A stretch of 64,000 nt of DNA from Desulfobacteraceae bacterium (GCA_011389745.1 JAABTQ010000005.1:62001-126000), one strand, 5' to 3'. Counted from the first letter of the stretch, positions 37,072-45,492 are shown. Translations and numbers: made by a program. Notes: a model not told the origin generated them from the letters alone.

Positions 37072-37896
37072 TTAATTATGAAATTCTGCTTCTGAATAAC
37101 CATGCCTTACGGCAAGTTTTTCAAACATCTGAGCCAACCCTGCTCCCAGTGTAAAAATTGCCCCATTGTCGAGATTCTTATCCGCAGTTTCATCAAAATA
37201 TACATTTAAACTGGAGGCCAGACCATCCTCGGGCATCCAGTAACATACCATGACAGGAACTTTCGGAAATGGATATAAAATAACGGAAATATCCGATTCA
37301 AACTCTTCATCCACCTGTTTTGCGTTAAACAGATGCACCATATCGTCAAAAAGGGGGGTATATATATCGGCTACACGTTTCATAGGCTCTTCACAACGTT
37401 TACGAAAGAGCGGATAACCTTCTTTTCCATCTTTTAAATCCCTGAACGATACCCAGTTACCCGTTGGCGAAAGTCCTTCCCCGTCGATAATGTAGTTAAG
37501 AAACGGGATCGCCACCCAGGGATTGACATGAATATCCGTATAAATATTACCTTCCTGATCGACACTGAAAGACTTGCCAAGAATCTTGATGGTCAGTTTG
37601 CCGTCCAGAAAACGACCGCCTGTCTTCTTTGCCTGGGCGGCAAGATCCAGGCCTGCTATCTGATCTTTTAGCATTTTTAAGTGTTCATCTCGGTTTTGAT
37701 CAACAATATTATGGTTTCCACTGCAATCACTGTAACGCTCAATGATTTCTCGGTCGAGTTTAGGGCATTCATCAATTGACTTCTGGCCCTTGAAAACCGA
37801 TGCCGCAAATGCGAGACATGTTTTATCACCACACTCCCCGCAATTGGATTTGTCGAGCAATTGGAATATTTCCATGGCATTTTTGATTTGCGTCAT
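37072..37896 (-). CDS. Fe-S cluster protein with DUF3786 domain
   Basis: A 274-aa cytoplasmic protein with an N-terminal [4Fe-4S] module, CGECGDKTCLAFA with a fourth Cys downstream in DECPKL, the pattern seen in corrinoid/CO dehydrogenase-related Fe-S domains, followed by a DUF3786 domain (DIHVNPWVAIPFLNYI, GLSPTGNWVSFRDL). The start at 37896 is fixed by AGGAGG 6-7 bases ahead. Proteins of this type are widespread in sulfate reducers and acetogens and may take part in methyl-transfer or Fe-S maturation; no partner enzyme is visible here. Confidence 0.75.
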   Translation of the reverse strand: MTQIKNAMEIFQLLDKSNCGECGDKTCLAFAASVFKGQKSIDECPKLDREIIERYSDCSGNHNIVDQNRDEHLKMLKDQIAGLDLAAQAKKTGGRFLDGKLTIKILGKSFSVDQEGNIYTDIHVNPWVAIPFLNYIIDGEGLSPTGNWVSFRDLKDGKEGYPLFRKRCEEPMKRVADIYTPLFDDMVHLFNAKQVDEEFESDISVILYPFPKVPVMVCYWMPEDGLASSLNVYFDETADKNLDNGAIFTLGAGLAQMFEKLAVRHGYSEAEFHN

Positions 37897-38045
37897 AACA
37901 TTCCTCCTAATTCTGAATATACCTGTGTGTGAATTACACCCCACCTGGTGTATCATTTTTATAATACATCGATAGTTATTGTAGCCGGATATGTCAACCG
38001 GGAGGAAAGATTTTCAGAAAGCTTGCAAAATCTGTTTTCGGAAAA

Positions 38046-39125
38046 TCAATCATCCCTGTTGATGGCATCGATCAGTGTCCTGAGCCTGGCGAAATGAACT
38101 CGGTTGAAATTCACAAGAAGGCGCGGAAGATCTCGCAAATCAGGCTCGTCATCCTCCTCGGGAAGTGCCCCGGAAAGTCTAATGTTCCCCCCCGGTGAAA
38201 GGATATCGCAAAATTGTTTCCGAATGGTTTCCAGTGTATGGTCGGAAAGACTTTCAACCATTCGGATTACCAGAAGGTCCCGTACGTAACGAAGGCTGTG
38301 GAAACGCCGGTAGAATCGATGAATTCGTTCTACCACATCTTCTACAGACTGAGTCAGCCGAAACAAATTGAGATCCTCATGATCGACGAATCCCAAACCC
38401 GCAAGCCTCTTTTCAAGAAAGTCCAGCCACTTTTTCCAATAGTCACTTCCCGGCGGATCTACCATAAAAACGGGTATCGGGTCCCGTTTGCCGGTCTGAA
38501 TAAGGGTCATGGTTTCCATGCCCTCATCAAGAGTGCCGAAACCGCCTGGAAACAACACAACGGCATCAGCTTCCTTCAGAAAAGCAACCTTTCGATTAAA
38601 AAAATACTTGTAATTAATGCTCCGGGGACTACCCTCCAGGATGGGGTTTGGCTTTTGCTCGAATGGCAGCCGGATGTTGACTCCAAATGAATGTTCCGCC
38701 CCGGCACCCTCATTGACGGCATGCATGATACCTGAACCGCCGCCGGTGATTACCATAAATCCCTCTTTGGACAGCTGCCGGCCCATCTCTTTGGCCATAA
38801 TATAGTTGGGATCTTTATCGGTGGATCGTGCAGAGCCGAAGACCGTTACTTTCCGCCGATCCCGATATGATCTGAAAACCTTTGAGGTAAACCTCATTTC
38901 TTTGAGGGTGGAGTTCATGAGTTTGAGATCTTTCCGGTCAGTGTTTTCCTGTCCGGCCTTGAGTGCGGCAAGTATCAGTTCCCGCACAATATCGGTTTGG
39001 TCAATCCCGCCAACCATGGCCATCAATTCGTCAATAGCCCTGTCTGCTTCTCCGTTGGTACGGGTAAAATGAAGCTCGATCAGTGCATTATTTTTGAATT
39101 TAAAAATCTGTTTTTCAGTGGTCAA
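38046..39125 (-). CDS. LOG-family nucleotide 5'-monophosphate nucleosidase-like protein
   Basis: A 359-aa Rossmann-fold protein with the LOG signature PGGFGTLDE and the earlier GGGSGIMHA; members cleave cytokinin ribosides or nucleotide monophosphates (PpnN-like). A unique start is a TTG at 39125 preceded by AAGGAGG with a 6-base gap; this opens MTTEKQIFKF. An upstream in-frame ATG at 39215 exists but has no ribosome site. The N-terminal ~120 residues (with EADRAIDELM) form an added helical part and the C-terminus a short helical tail. Specific reaction not assignable. Confidence 0.85.
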   Translation of the reverse strand: MTTEKQIFKFKNNALIELHFTRTNGEADRAIDELMAMVGGIDQTDIVRELILAALKAGQENTDRKDLKLMNSTLKEMRFTSKVFRSYRDRRKVTVFGSARSTDKDPNYIMAKEMGRQLSKEGFMVITGGGSGIMHAVNEGAGAEHSFGVNIRLPFEQKPNPILEGSPRSINYKYFFNRKVAFLKEADAVVLFPGGFGTLDEGMETMTLIQTGKRDPIPVFMVDPPGSDYWKKWLDFLEKRLAGLGFVDHEDLNLFRLTQSVEDVVERIHRFYRRFHSLRYVRDLLVIRMVESLSDHTLETIRKQFCDILSPGGNIRLSGALPEEDDEPDLRDLPRLLVNFNRVHFARLRTLIDAINRDD

Positions 39126-39396
39126 GCATTGCCTCCTTATCCTTAAATATAAAAGTTTAATTTTCGTATGTATGGAGAAAAGTGAAAATTTGTATATTAT
39201 TAAAATTTCATCCACATTATTAATTTCTCAAAATCATATCACAAATTTTAAAAAGAAAAAAACTTCCCGGCAAAGAAGTTTTCACGTTCAGACTCCCTCC
39301 TTATTTGACACCTATCGGTTCGTTCCATATATTGTCACCATAATAACCGGTTTTGGGCAGCATCAACGTGCAGGCTATATAGAGGAAGCAATTTAC

Positions 39397-40458
39397 ATGA
39401 TGATTAAAAATTTGTTCGGTAAACATACATTGACAAGCCTTGCCAAGACTTGTGGTTGAGCGGCAAAAATCAGCCCGGTCGGGCTAAATGAATTACTGGC
39501 ATCCCTTCCTGTGAATCAGGATCCGAACCTTCTGGTGGGATTCGGATCAAACGACGATGCCGGTGTATACCGTATCACCGATGAGATCGCCATTATAACC
39601 ACAGCGGACTTTATCACACCACCGGTGGATGACCCCTTTCTGTTCGGCCAAATTGCCGCTGCAAACGCCATAAGTGATGTATACGCTATGGGTGGAAAAC
39701 CCCTAACCTGCTTGAACCTGGTGGGATTTCCCTCCAAAAAGCTTTCTCCGGGGATTCTTCATGGAATTGTTGCCGGTGCACTGGAAAAGATAACCGAATC
39801 CGGGGCGGTCCTTGCCGGAGGACACACTACGGAAGACGATGAACCCAAATTCGGCCTTTCAGTTGTCGGGGTCGTTCATCCTGAAAAAATTTGGACCAAC
39901 AGCAATGCCAGGCCTGGGGATGCTCTTTTGCTGACTAAACCGATCGGAAGCGGTGTTCTGTTCAATGCCAATCGCAAAAAACTGGTTTCCCAGGAGGCAA
40001 TGACAGAATGCACAGATATTCTCATCACCTTGAATAAGATCGCTTCCGAGGTCATGCAAGACTTTGAAATCCACTCCGTCACTGACATCACCGGATTCGG
40101 TCTTGCAGGACATAGCTTCGAGGTGGCCAGGGCTTCACAGGTGACTTTCAAAATTATGGTGGACAGTTTGCCCATTATGCGCGAAGCCCTTGAAATGTAT
40201 AAAAAGGGAATTAATACCGGCATGAATTCATCCAACCGGGAACTGGTGAAAGAAATTGCTTTGTTTAAAAAAGCTTTTCCTCCATGGCATCAGGAAATTC
40301 TCTATGATCCCCAAACCAGTGGCGGTCTCATGGTTTCATTGCCTGCCAACCAGTCGGAAACATTACTCAAAACACTTCACAAGCATGGGGTCAAGCGAGC
40401 CTGCATAATCGGTAACGTTATAGAATTGCAGGATAGAACGTACTTAGTGTTCGAATAG
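39397..40458 (+). CDS. selD: Selenide, water dikinase with in-frame UGA (selenocysteine)
   Basis: SelD makes selenophosphate from selenide and ATP for selenocysteine synthesis. A start at the GTG 39511 gives 315 aa and lacks the glycine/Cys loop. The same frame is open upstream through a single TGA at 39457-39459 to ATGs at 39397 and 39400, with GAGGAAG upstream. The read-through text is SLAKTCG-U-AAKISPVGLNELL, matching the family opening where the catalytic position is Cys or Sec (E. coli GAGCGCKISP). Sec would be residue 21 of 353. The rest is standard: LAGGHTTEDDEPKFGL, SVTDITGFGLAGHS, YDPQTSGGLMVS. A SECIS-like hairpin follows the UGA. Confidence 0.9.
39460..39495 (+). promoter_or_regulatory. 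Bacterial SECIS-like hairpin of selD
   Basis: Directly after the UGA codon, AGCCC-GGTC-GGGCT (39472-39485) can pair perfectly over five bases with a GGUC loop. The first loop G lies 17 bases after the UGA, within the usual distance of a bacterial SECIS, and GGUC occurs in the loop of the E. coli fdhF element. A flanking UCA/UGA pair may extend the stem. Pairing is seen directly; SelB binding is inferred. Confidence 0.65.
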
Positions 40459-40624
40459 ACATTTAACCCATGGGAACGGAATAAACTCAAAAAATATGGA
40501 AAACCAGGTGAAGGGTTCGATATAATAATTAAGAAACTATTTTTAAATGAAATTAGAATCCGACGGCATAAATTGATGATAATGGGATCTTAAGTCCGTA
40601 GTTAAATTACCAAAGGAGCGTGCC

Positions 40625-42001
40625 GTGAAAAAAATAAAAATTCTCATAATGGCGGTCAGTTTGCTCCTGACACCTTTAATATACCAGGTGCAGTCAGCCC
40701 AAAATCCCGGCACACCACCTCCGGTTGCTTCCATACTGGTTCGCCAGGGCGATTTTGCACACAGTTTGCTGGAAATATTGGAATTGGATACGGCTTATTC
40801 AGAACCGCAGGCGCTGGAAATGCTGACTGAACTCGGGATTGCTCCGAAAAACGGATGGATCTCGGATTACCCCATGACACCCGACATCATCGGCGAATTA
40901 CAGGATGCCGTGGCAAGTGCCTCGGATAATGGATATCTGACCATAACCCGCCCAGAGGCGTTAAACCTTTTTCAAACCCTTGTTGCGGATTATGGATTGC
41001 CGATTGCTCCGGATCATAGTCCTGAAAATTACAACGAAACTCCACCATCCTTTGGATACTATAATTACACAGAACCGACGGTAATCAACAACTACTATCA
41101 CCATAGCGGACCCCCGGTGATCACATATTATCCACCCCCTTACGGGCATTATCACCTCTACAGTTGGGTTCCATATCCATTCTGGTGGGAAAATTTTTGG
41201 TTTTCAGGTTATTTTGTGTTGAATGATTTTCACAGAACTTCACGTGTTGTCATTCTTAACAGGCGTGGGTACAAAAAACATTTCAGAAGTCACAAGAGTG
41301 GCTTTGGGGTGGTCAGCAATCGCTCAAAAAGATATTACCATCCTAAAAAAGGTTTTGCAGTTTATCCCTCGAAACGAAAATTTGAAAAAGATTTTCGTTC
41401 AGGAAGCAACACAGGCAGACGATGGTCCAAACCGCATAAATCCGGAATCAGAGATAAGTCACGGTTTTTGAGACATGGTCCCGAACAAAAAGGCGGTTCC
41501 GGCAAAAAGGCTTTCCTTCGGGGTGATAACCGTTCCAATCGTTCCAATGACAAATTCCGCAATGATACAAGGCGTCAAATCAGTAATCGTTCTTCGAAAA
41601 ATCCCAGGCAACTAAACCAATGGATGGAGAGAAGAGGAACCCGCAGCAGAACGCGAACCGGAAACAATTCACCGGAAATAAAGGGACCCCGAAATAACCG
41701 TGGTTCCGTAAATGCTCCCCGTAATAATAACACTGCCATCCATGAAAATCGTCAAACCAACAACCGTGGTATCCGCGATAACCGCATTCATAACTTTCGT
41801 GAAAAGCGATTCCGGGATAATCGATTCCGTGATAATCGATTCCGTGATAATCGTCGTGACAACCCTGTTTTTCCCCAAAACCGCTCCAACACTGTTCGTG
41901 AAAATCGCAACCCTGTTGTACATGAAAATCGGAGAAGTGTTGACCGCTCCCGTTCCTTTGAAGGAAACCGATCTTTTCAAGGACGTGATCGCAGCTTTTA
42001 A
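40625..42001 (+). CDS. Secreted Arg/Asn-rich repetitive protein
   Basis: A 458-aa exported protein of unknown function. A signal peptide (hydrophobic 6-20, cleaved near QSA) is followed by a globular stretch (30-130) and a Tyr/Pro/His-rich segment (YYHHSGPPVITYYPPPYG). The second half is low-complexity and strongly basic, built from Asn-Arg-rich text such as FRDNRFRDNRFRDNR. There is no catalytic motif that I recognise. It looks like an envelope or extracellular structural or nucleic-acid/anion-binding protein. A stable hairpin follows 8 bases after the stop. Confidence 0.75.
   Translation: MKKIKILIMAVSLLLTPLIYQVQSAQNPGTPPPVASILVRQGDFAHSLLEILELDTAYSEPQALEMLTELGIAPKNGWISDYPMTPDIIGELQDAVASASDNGYLTITRPEALNLFQTLVADYGLPIAPDHSPENYNETPPSFGYYNYTEPTVINNYYHHSGPPVITYYPPPYGHYHLYSWVPYPFWWENFWFSGYFVLNDFHRTSRVVILNRRGYKKHFRSHKSGFGVVSNRSKRYYHPKKGFAVYPSKRKFEKDFRSGSNTGRRWSKPHKSGIRDKSRFLRHGPEQKGGSGKKAFLRGDNRSNRSNDKFRNDTRRQISNRSSKNPRQLNQWMERRGTRSRTRTGNNSPEIKGPRNNRGSVNAPRNNNTAIHENRQTNNRGIRDNRIHNFREKRFRDNRFRDNRFRDNRRDNPVFPQNRSNTVRENRNPVVHENRRSVDRSRSFEGNRSFQGRDRSF
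41807..41851 (+). repeat. 15-bp tandem repeat coding FRDNR
   Basis: Three units of 15 bp (CGATTCCG[G/T]GATAAT) lie head to tail in frame, each encoding RFRDN; a fourth, degenerate unit follows. Adjacent diverged copies suggest this part of the secreted protein grew by slippage. Confidence 0.85.
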
Positions 42002-42008
42002 AAGTATT

Positions 42009-42034
42009 GAGGAGGGCTATCAACCCTCCTCTTA
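42009..42034. terminator. Bidirectional terminator hairpin
   Basis: A perfect 8-bp stem GAGGAGGG / CCCTCCTC with loop CTATCAA lies just downstream of the secreted-protein gene and of the minus-strand gene ending at 42080. The T-tract is weak (TTAGTTCT) on the plus strand, so efficiency is uncertain. Confidence 0.65.
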
Positions 42035-42079
42035 GTTCTATCAGCTAATTATATTTACGCGCTGTCCGATGATTTTGGA

Positions 42080-42277
42080 TTATACACGACCTCCCAACCA
42101 TCCCGGAGGATCATTGCGTTTTGAGGTCCATGAGGGACTATTTTCGCTGGGTGCACTGTACTCCGAACTCATCGCATTCATTTCTTGTTGGCGTTTTTCG
42201 TCGCTTTCGTGTACACGGTCCCGACATTCACCTTCGTCACACCTACCAGTTATATCTCTTGATGGTATTTTTTTCAT
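42080..42277 (-). CDS. Small hydrophilic protein of unknown function, 65 aa
   Basis: A short frame with AGGAG 9 bases ahead of the ATG encodes a 65-residue, highly charged protein starting MKKIPSRDITGRCDEGECR, with Ser/Pro-rich middle and GWLGGRV at the end. It lies about 120 bases downstream of the cysteine-rich small ORF on the same strand and ends 46 bases before the terminator hairpin, as a two-gene unit would. I recognise no family. A longer frame starts at 42325, but only the internal ATG has a ribosome site. Confidence 0.45.
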   Translation of the reverse strand: MKKIPSRDITGRCDEGECRDRVHESDEKRQQEMNAMSSEYSAPSENSPSWTSKRNDPPGWLGGRV

Positions 42278-42397
42278 GGTACTTTTTCTCCTAATTTCCC
42301 TTAATATATTTAAAGCCTTTTTCATTTCAATTGCATGTGGCTTCTTTATCGTTCAGGCATTTATTCAGCATATTTTACATTAAGACCACCCATCGGG

Positions 42398-42544
42398 CTA
42401 CCAAGTGCAATCATTAAAGCAATTTCGCTCCCGGGTTTTGCAAATGGAAACACCATCTTCCTGCTCAACACATTGAACCCATTCGAGCACACAAAATTGT
42501 TCACATCGAAGGTCCGACATTGGTTCTTTAGTTTCATTATTCAT
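42398..42544 (-). CDS. 48-residue cysteine-rich small protein with mirror-symmetric Cys spacing
   Basis: A frame too short for a standard gene call. AAAGGAG sits 7 bases before the ATG at 42544, and translation gives 48 residues ending CFNDCTW. Six cysteines fall at 14, 18, 25, 35, 42 and 46: spacing 3-6-9-6-3, a palindrome. The CEQFC and CFNDC pairs frame two predicted helices, like a twin Cx3C helical hairpin held by disulfides or a metal. No signal peptide is present, and the N-terminal 13 residues are polar. Not recognised as any named family. Could be an intracellular metal-binding or redox peptide. Confidence 0.55.
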   Translation of the reverse strand: MNNETKEPMSDLRCEQFCVLEWVQCVEQEDGVSICKTRERNCFNDCTW

Positions 42545-42761
42545 GTTATCTCTCCTTTGCGACTACGGTTTTTGAACGGTTTATGGTTCAAAGGTCCGAA
42601 GCAGCAATTTTCAATTCAAACTGCCTTTTCCGACAGAAATACATCGGTGACACTATTTATTTTAGTTGACTGCCAATACATTATCGTTTGAATTGATTGT
42701 TTTATAGTATTTAGGGTAATGCGTTACAAAGTTTTGTCAAGGAAGTCCGTGCATGGGAAAT

Positions 42762-42787
42762 GGCCGGTCTATTTAACAAGACCGGCC
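42762..42787. terminator. GC-rich hairpin between divergent genes
   Basis: A perfect 9-bp inverted repeat GGCCGGTCT / AGACCGGCC with an 8-base loop lies between the small minus-strand genes and the acyl-CoA dehydrogenase. No T-tract follows on the plus strand, so termination is uncertain; it may be a regulatory dyad instead. Confidence 0.45.
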
Positions 42788-42898
42788 TGCATTTGTGGTA
42801 ACTTCTTGTCAATATTTAAAGTTTAAATGCGTCAGTTGAAAATTGACTGATATTACTTATTTTTTATTTCAAACCATTTAAAAGAGGGCTTATAAATC

Positions 42899-44545
42899 AT
42901 GGACACAAATATTCCGACACTGACTGATGCCTATTTGGGTTTACTAGAGAAATACGCGAATCGCAGGGTAAGAAATTCCGAACCCGGTGAAAAAGCACAG
43001 CAACTGGCTGGTCGCTATCTGGAACTGGTAGATGAATACCCCGATAACATGATCGAAAGGGAAAAAAAAGTTCCCGACGAGCTTCTGGAAAAGCTGAAAC
43101 AGGCTGGGTTTTTCGGCATGACCATACCAGAGAAATATGGGGGACTCGGAATGACCCTCAAGGAATATCTTGCTCTTGTGGAATCTATGGCTTCCAAGTC
43201 CGTTGCGGTGGGGATCACAATAATCGCTCATTTGTCAATCGGAATAAAGGGGATCTTGCTATTCGGAAGTCAGGAACAGAAACAAAAGTACCTTCCCGGA
43301 GCCGCATCCGGAAAAATCATTTTTTCTTATGCGCTGACTGAACCCGAAATAGGGTCAGATGCCCAAAACATTACCACGACAGCCGAGTTGTCCGAAGACG
43401 GTTCCTCATATATTGTAAACGGGATTAAAACCTACATTACCAACGCAAACTATGCAGAAGCCATGACCGTCTTTGCCAGGTTCAAATCCGGCGGTCTGGG
43501 TGCTTTTATTGTAGAAACTTCCTATAAAGGTGTCATAATCGGAAAAGAAATGCCCAAAATGGGTCTTAAGGCCAGTTCCACCGCATCAGTCAAATTCGAT
43601 AATGTCCGGGTTCCCCGGGAAAATCTGATCGGTCGTGAGGGTGATGGGTTCAAAATCGCCATGACAATACTAAATTACGGGCGTCTGGCTCTTGGAGCAA
43701 CCTCATCGGGCATCATCAAACGGTCCCTGGAAGACATGGTTAAACGATCATCCTATAGGAAACAATTCGGGGTTGCCATCAAAGAATTCGAACTGATCCG
43801 GGAAATGCTGGTCAGGGCAAAGGTTAACGCAAAGATAGTCTCGGCCATGACCGCATTTTCGACTGATATTTTGGAAAACAACCCAACGGCCAACATTTCG
43901 GTGGAAAGCTCTCACAGCAAGCTTTTCGGTACTACAAGAGCATGGCAGACCGTGTACGATGCGCTTCAGGTTGCGGGAGGTTCCGGATATCTAATGACTC
44001 TTCCCTATGAAAAACGAATGAGGGATTTTCGGGTCACCACCATTTTCGAGGGCACTACTGAAATCCACTCAATATACCCCGCACTTGTACTGGCCAAAAA
44101 GTTGCAAGACCTGCTGAAAAACACCAAGGGGTTTGCTTCTAAACTGAAGCTCGTTTTCCGGTTTCTTTTTCCCGGCTTATTTCAGCCGATAAAGGTCAGT
44201 TCACCTGCTTTGAAACCTGCAGGCCGGATGGTGTCACGGCTGGTTGGAAAAATTTTCTTTTTTACTCTTTTCGGACTTATTCGTTACGGCAAAAATCTTC
44301 GATGGAAACAATTTTTTCTTCGCAGAATCACATTCCTCAGCATGTATAGCTTTGGGATTTTGGCCATGATCGCTCAAATTGAGACCGCTCGTTCGGAAAG
44401 CAAATCCACTGAGAGTGATCTCGACGTACTCCGCTTTTTTGTCCATGAAGCCAGCCAATACAGCAAGCACCATGCCGGTTTGTTTTCAAAAACAACGGAT
44501 CATATCACGGAAAAAGTGTTCAGGACCATTGAATTGCCTGATTAA
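42899..44545 (+). CDS. Acyl-CoA dehydrogenase
   Basis: A 548-aa FAD enzyme that introduces the first double bond in acyl-CoA beta-oxidation or in an acyl-CoA/aromatic degradation branch. Conserved text: YALTEPEIGSDAQNI for FAD/substrate contacts, KMGLKASSTASVKFD, and the family signature GGSGYLMTLPYEKRMRD with IFEGTTEIH, in which the glutamate acts as catalytic base. After residue 400 there is an added 140-aa tail with two hydrophobic stretches (LKLVFRFLFPGLF, VGKIFFFTLFGLI), unlike short-chain enzymes and reminiscent of VLCAD-type C-terminal domains that bind membranes. The start follows AAAGAGGG. Confidence 0.92.
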   Translation: MDTNIPTLTDAYLGLLEKYANRRVRNSEPGEKAQQLAGRYLELVDEYPDNMIEREKKVPDELLEKLKQAGFFGMTIPEKYGGLGMTLKEYLALVESMASKSVAVGITIIAHLSIGIKGILLFGSQEQKQKYLPGAASGKIIFSYALTEPEIGSDAQNITTTAELSEDGSSYIVNGIKTYITNANYAEAMTVFARFKSGGLGAFIVETSYKGVIIGKEMPKMGLKASSTASVKFDNVRVPRENLIGREGDGFKIAMTILNYGRLALGATSSGIIKRSLEDMVKRSSYRKQFGVAIKEFELIREMLVRAKVNAKIVSAMTAFSTDILENNPTANISVESSHSKLFGTTRAWQTVYDALQVAGGSGYLMTLPYEKRMRDFRVTTIFEGTTEIHSIYPALVLAKKLQDLLKNTKGFASKLKLVFRFLFPGLFQPIKVSSPALKPAGRMVSRLVGKIFFFTLFGLIRYGKNLRWKQFFLRRITFLSMYSFGILAMIAQIETARSESKSTESDLDVLRFFVHEASQYSKHHAGLFSKTTDHITEKVFRTIELPD

Positions 44546-44769
44546 TTGTCCGATTGAAATTGGATAATAGCAGTTACGGTATTTCCCCTTGCGGATTAAT
44601 ACCAAAATGAGAGATTCCATGCATGGATTCTCTTTTGGTCATACCGGCAAAGGCCGGTATATAGTCCGGTGAACCTTCCATATGGATTCCGGCTTTCGCC
44701 CATAAGCTTCAAAGTAAAAGTTCTTTATGCCGACTTCAGTGTTCGGAAATTTGAAAGTAACCCCTGGCA
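44546..44769 (+). repeat. Intergenic stretch with degenerate REP-type palindromes
   Basis: No gene is seen. From 44601 an imperfect palindrome (ACCAAAATGAGAGA...TCTCTTTTGGT) forms a long hairpin. Close by, ACCGGCAAAGGCCGGT and ATTCCGGCTTTCGCC resemble broken copies of the 52545-52624 CCGGC-type element. The clustering suggests repeated insertion or decay of small palindromic elements here. Confidence 0.45.
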
Positions 44770-45006
44770 TGTCATTCTGAGGGAGCAACTCCTAGCGGTT
44801 TGATGGTTAGAAAGATAATATTTACCAATATACTGATTGAAGCTATAGCGACCGAAGAATCTTTCACCCCAAGACTGGATTGATCCTTAGATCTGACTTG
44901 GAGTTGAAAAGAAGAAGAGACCGTGATAGTGGAGACGAAAGATTCTTCGTCGGCCATTGAGTGTGTGCCATACAACCCATTACGATGTGGCCTCCTCAGA
45001 ATGACA
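44770..45006. repeat. MITE-like inverted-repeat element, 237 bp
   Basis: The element begins TGTCATTCTGAGG and ends CCTCAGAATGACA, 13-base perfect terminal inverted repeats. Inside, a second inverted repeat pair (CGACCGAAGAATCTTTC near 44850 and GAAAGATTCTTCGTCGG near 44938) makes the whole element self-complementary. There is no open frame with gene character. The combination of short TIRs and palindromic body is typical of a non-autonomous MITE. No target-site duplication could be fixed by eye. Confidence 0.65.
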
Positions 45007-45153
45007 GTCTTTATTGCCTGATCAACCGCCTGAAACCTGAAACCTTCAGAATTGACGGTTTAGAAAGTGACGGGGCCGGAGGGAAACCATTTATTAAAAT
45101 CCTCATAATAGGATCGGATCATGAAAACAACTCGCTATGACAGGTGGATCACC

Positions 45154-45492
45154 TCACATGGGAATTTTCTCGGGCAGATACTCTTCCCGAACAGGAGAAA
45201 ACACCTCGATGGCTACTGAATTTTCCAAAATCTCCGCACTATGATCTATATTGCCTGGAATACACCAGCTATCTCCCGGCTCAACCTCAAAGGTTTCCTG
45301 CCCGATGGTGAGCCTGATTTTTCCTTTTACCAAATAGCCGGTTTGCTCATGAGGATGTGAATGTTTGGACAACGTACTGTCGGCTTCCATCCTGAATTCC
45401 GAAAACAGAGTTTTTTCACCATATACCAGGGTTTTTAACTTTATCCCCGGCAATACCTGATTGTATCCACTTTCATTTACTTTATAAAACAA
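45154..45492 (-). CDS. Cupin-domain protein
   Basis: A small beta-barrel cupin. The metal-site motif 1 reads HSHPHEQTGYLVKG and motif 2 GDSWCIPGNIDH, with histidines placed as in metal-binding cupins. I prefer the TTG at 45492 with AAAGGAA ahead, giving 112 aa (MFYKVNESGYNQ), because the upstream 34 residues from 45594 are not cupin-like; an ATG start upstream is possible. Substrate or ligand unknown; may bind a metal and small molecule. It is convergent with nothing close and is bounded by the MITE-like element. Confidence 0.7.
   Translation of the reverse strand: MFYKVNESGYNQVLPGIKLKTLVYGEKTLFSEFRMEADSTLSKHSHPHEQTGYLVKGKIRLTIGQETFEVEPGDSWCIPGNIDHSAEILENSVAIEVFSPVREEYLPEKIPM

Noticed and set aside
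39256-39283. Hairpin AAAACTTC...GAAGTTTT resembling a terminator
   Set aside because: It lies upstream of both flanking genes with no gene ending there; could be chance in AT-rich DNA.
39094-39459. A 121-codon frame ending at the selD UGA
   Set aside because: Its last 20 codons are the true start of selD; the rest has no ribosome site or family resemblance.
42335-42691. A 118-codon plus-strand frame overlapping the Cys-rich small gene
   Set aside because: No ribosome site and composition unlike a protein; the minus strand has ribosome sites and patterned cysteines.
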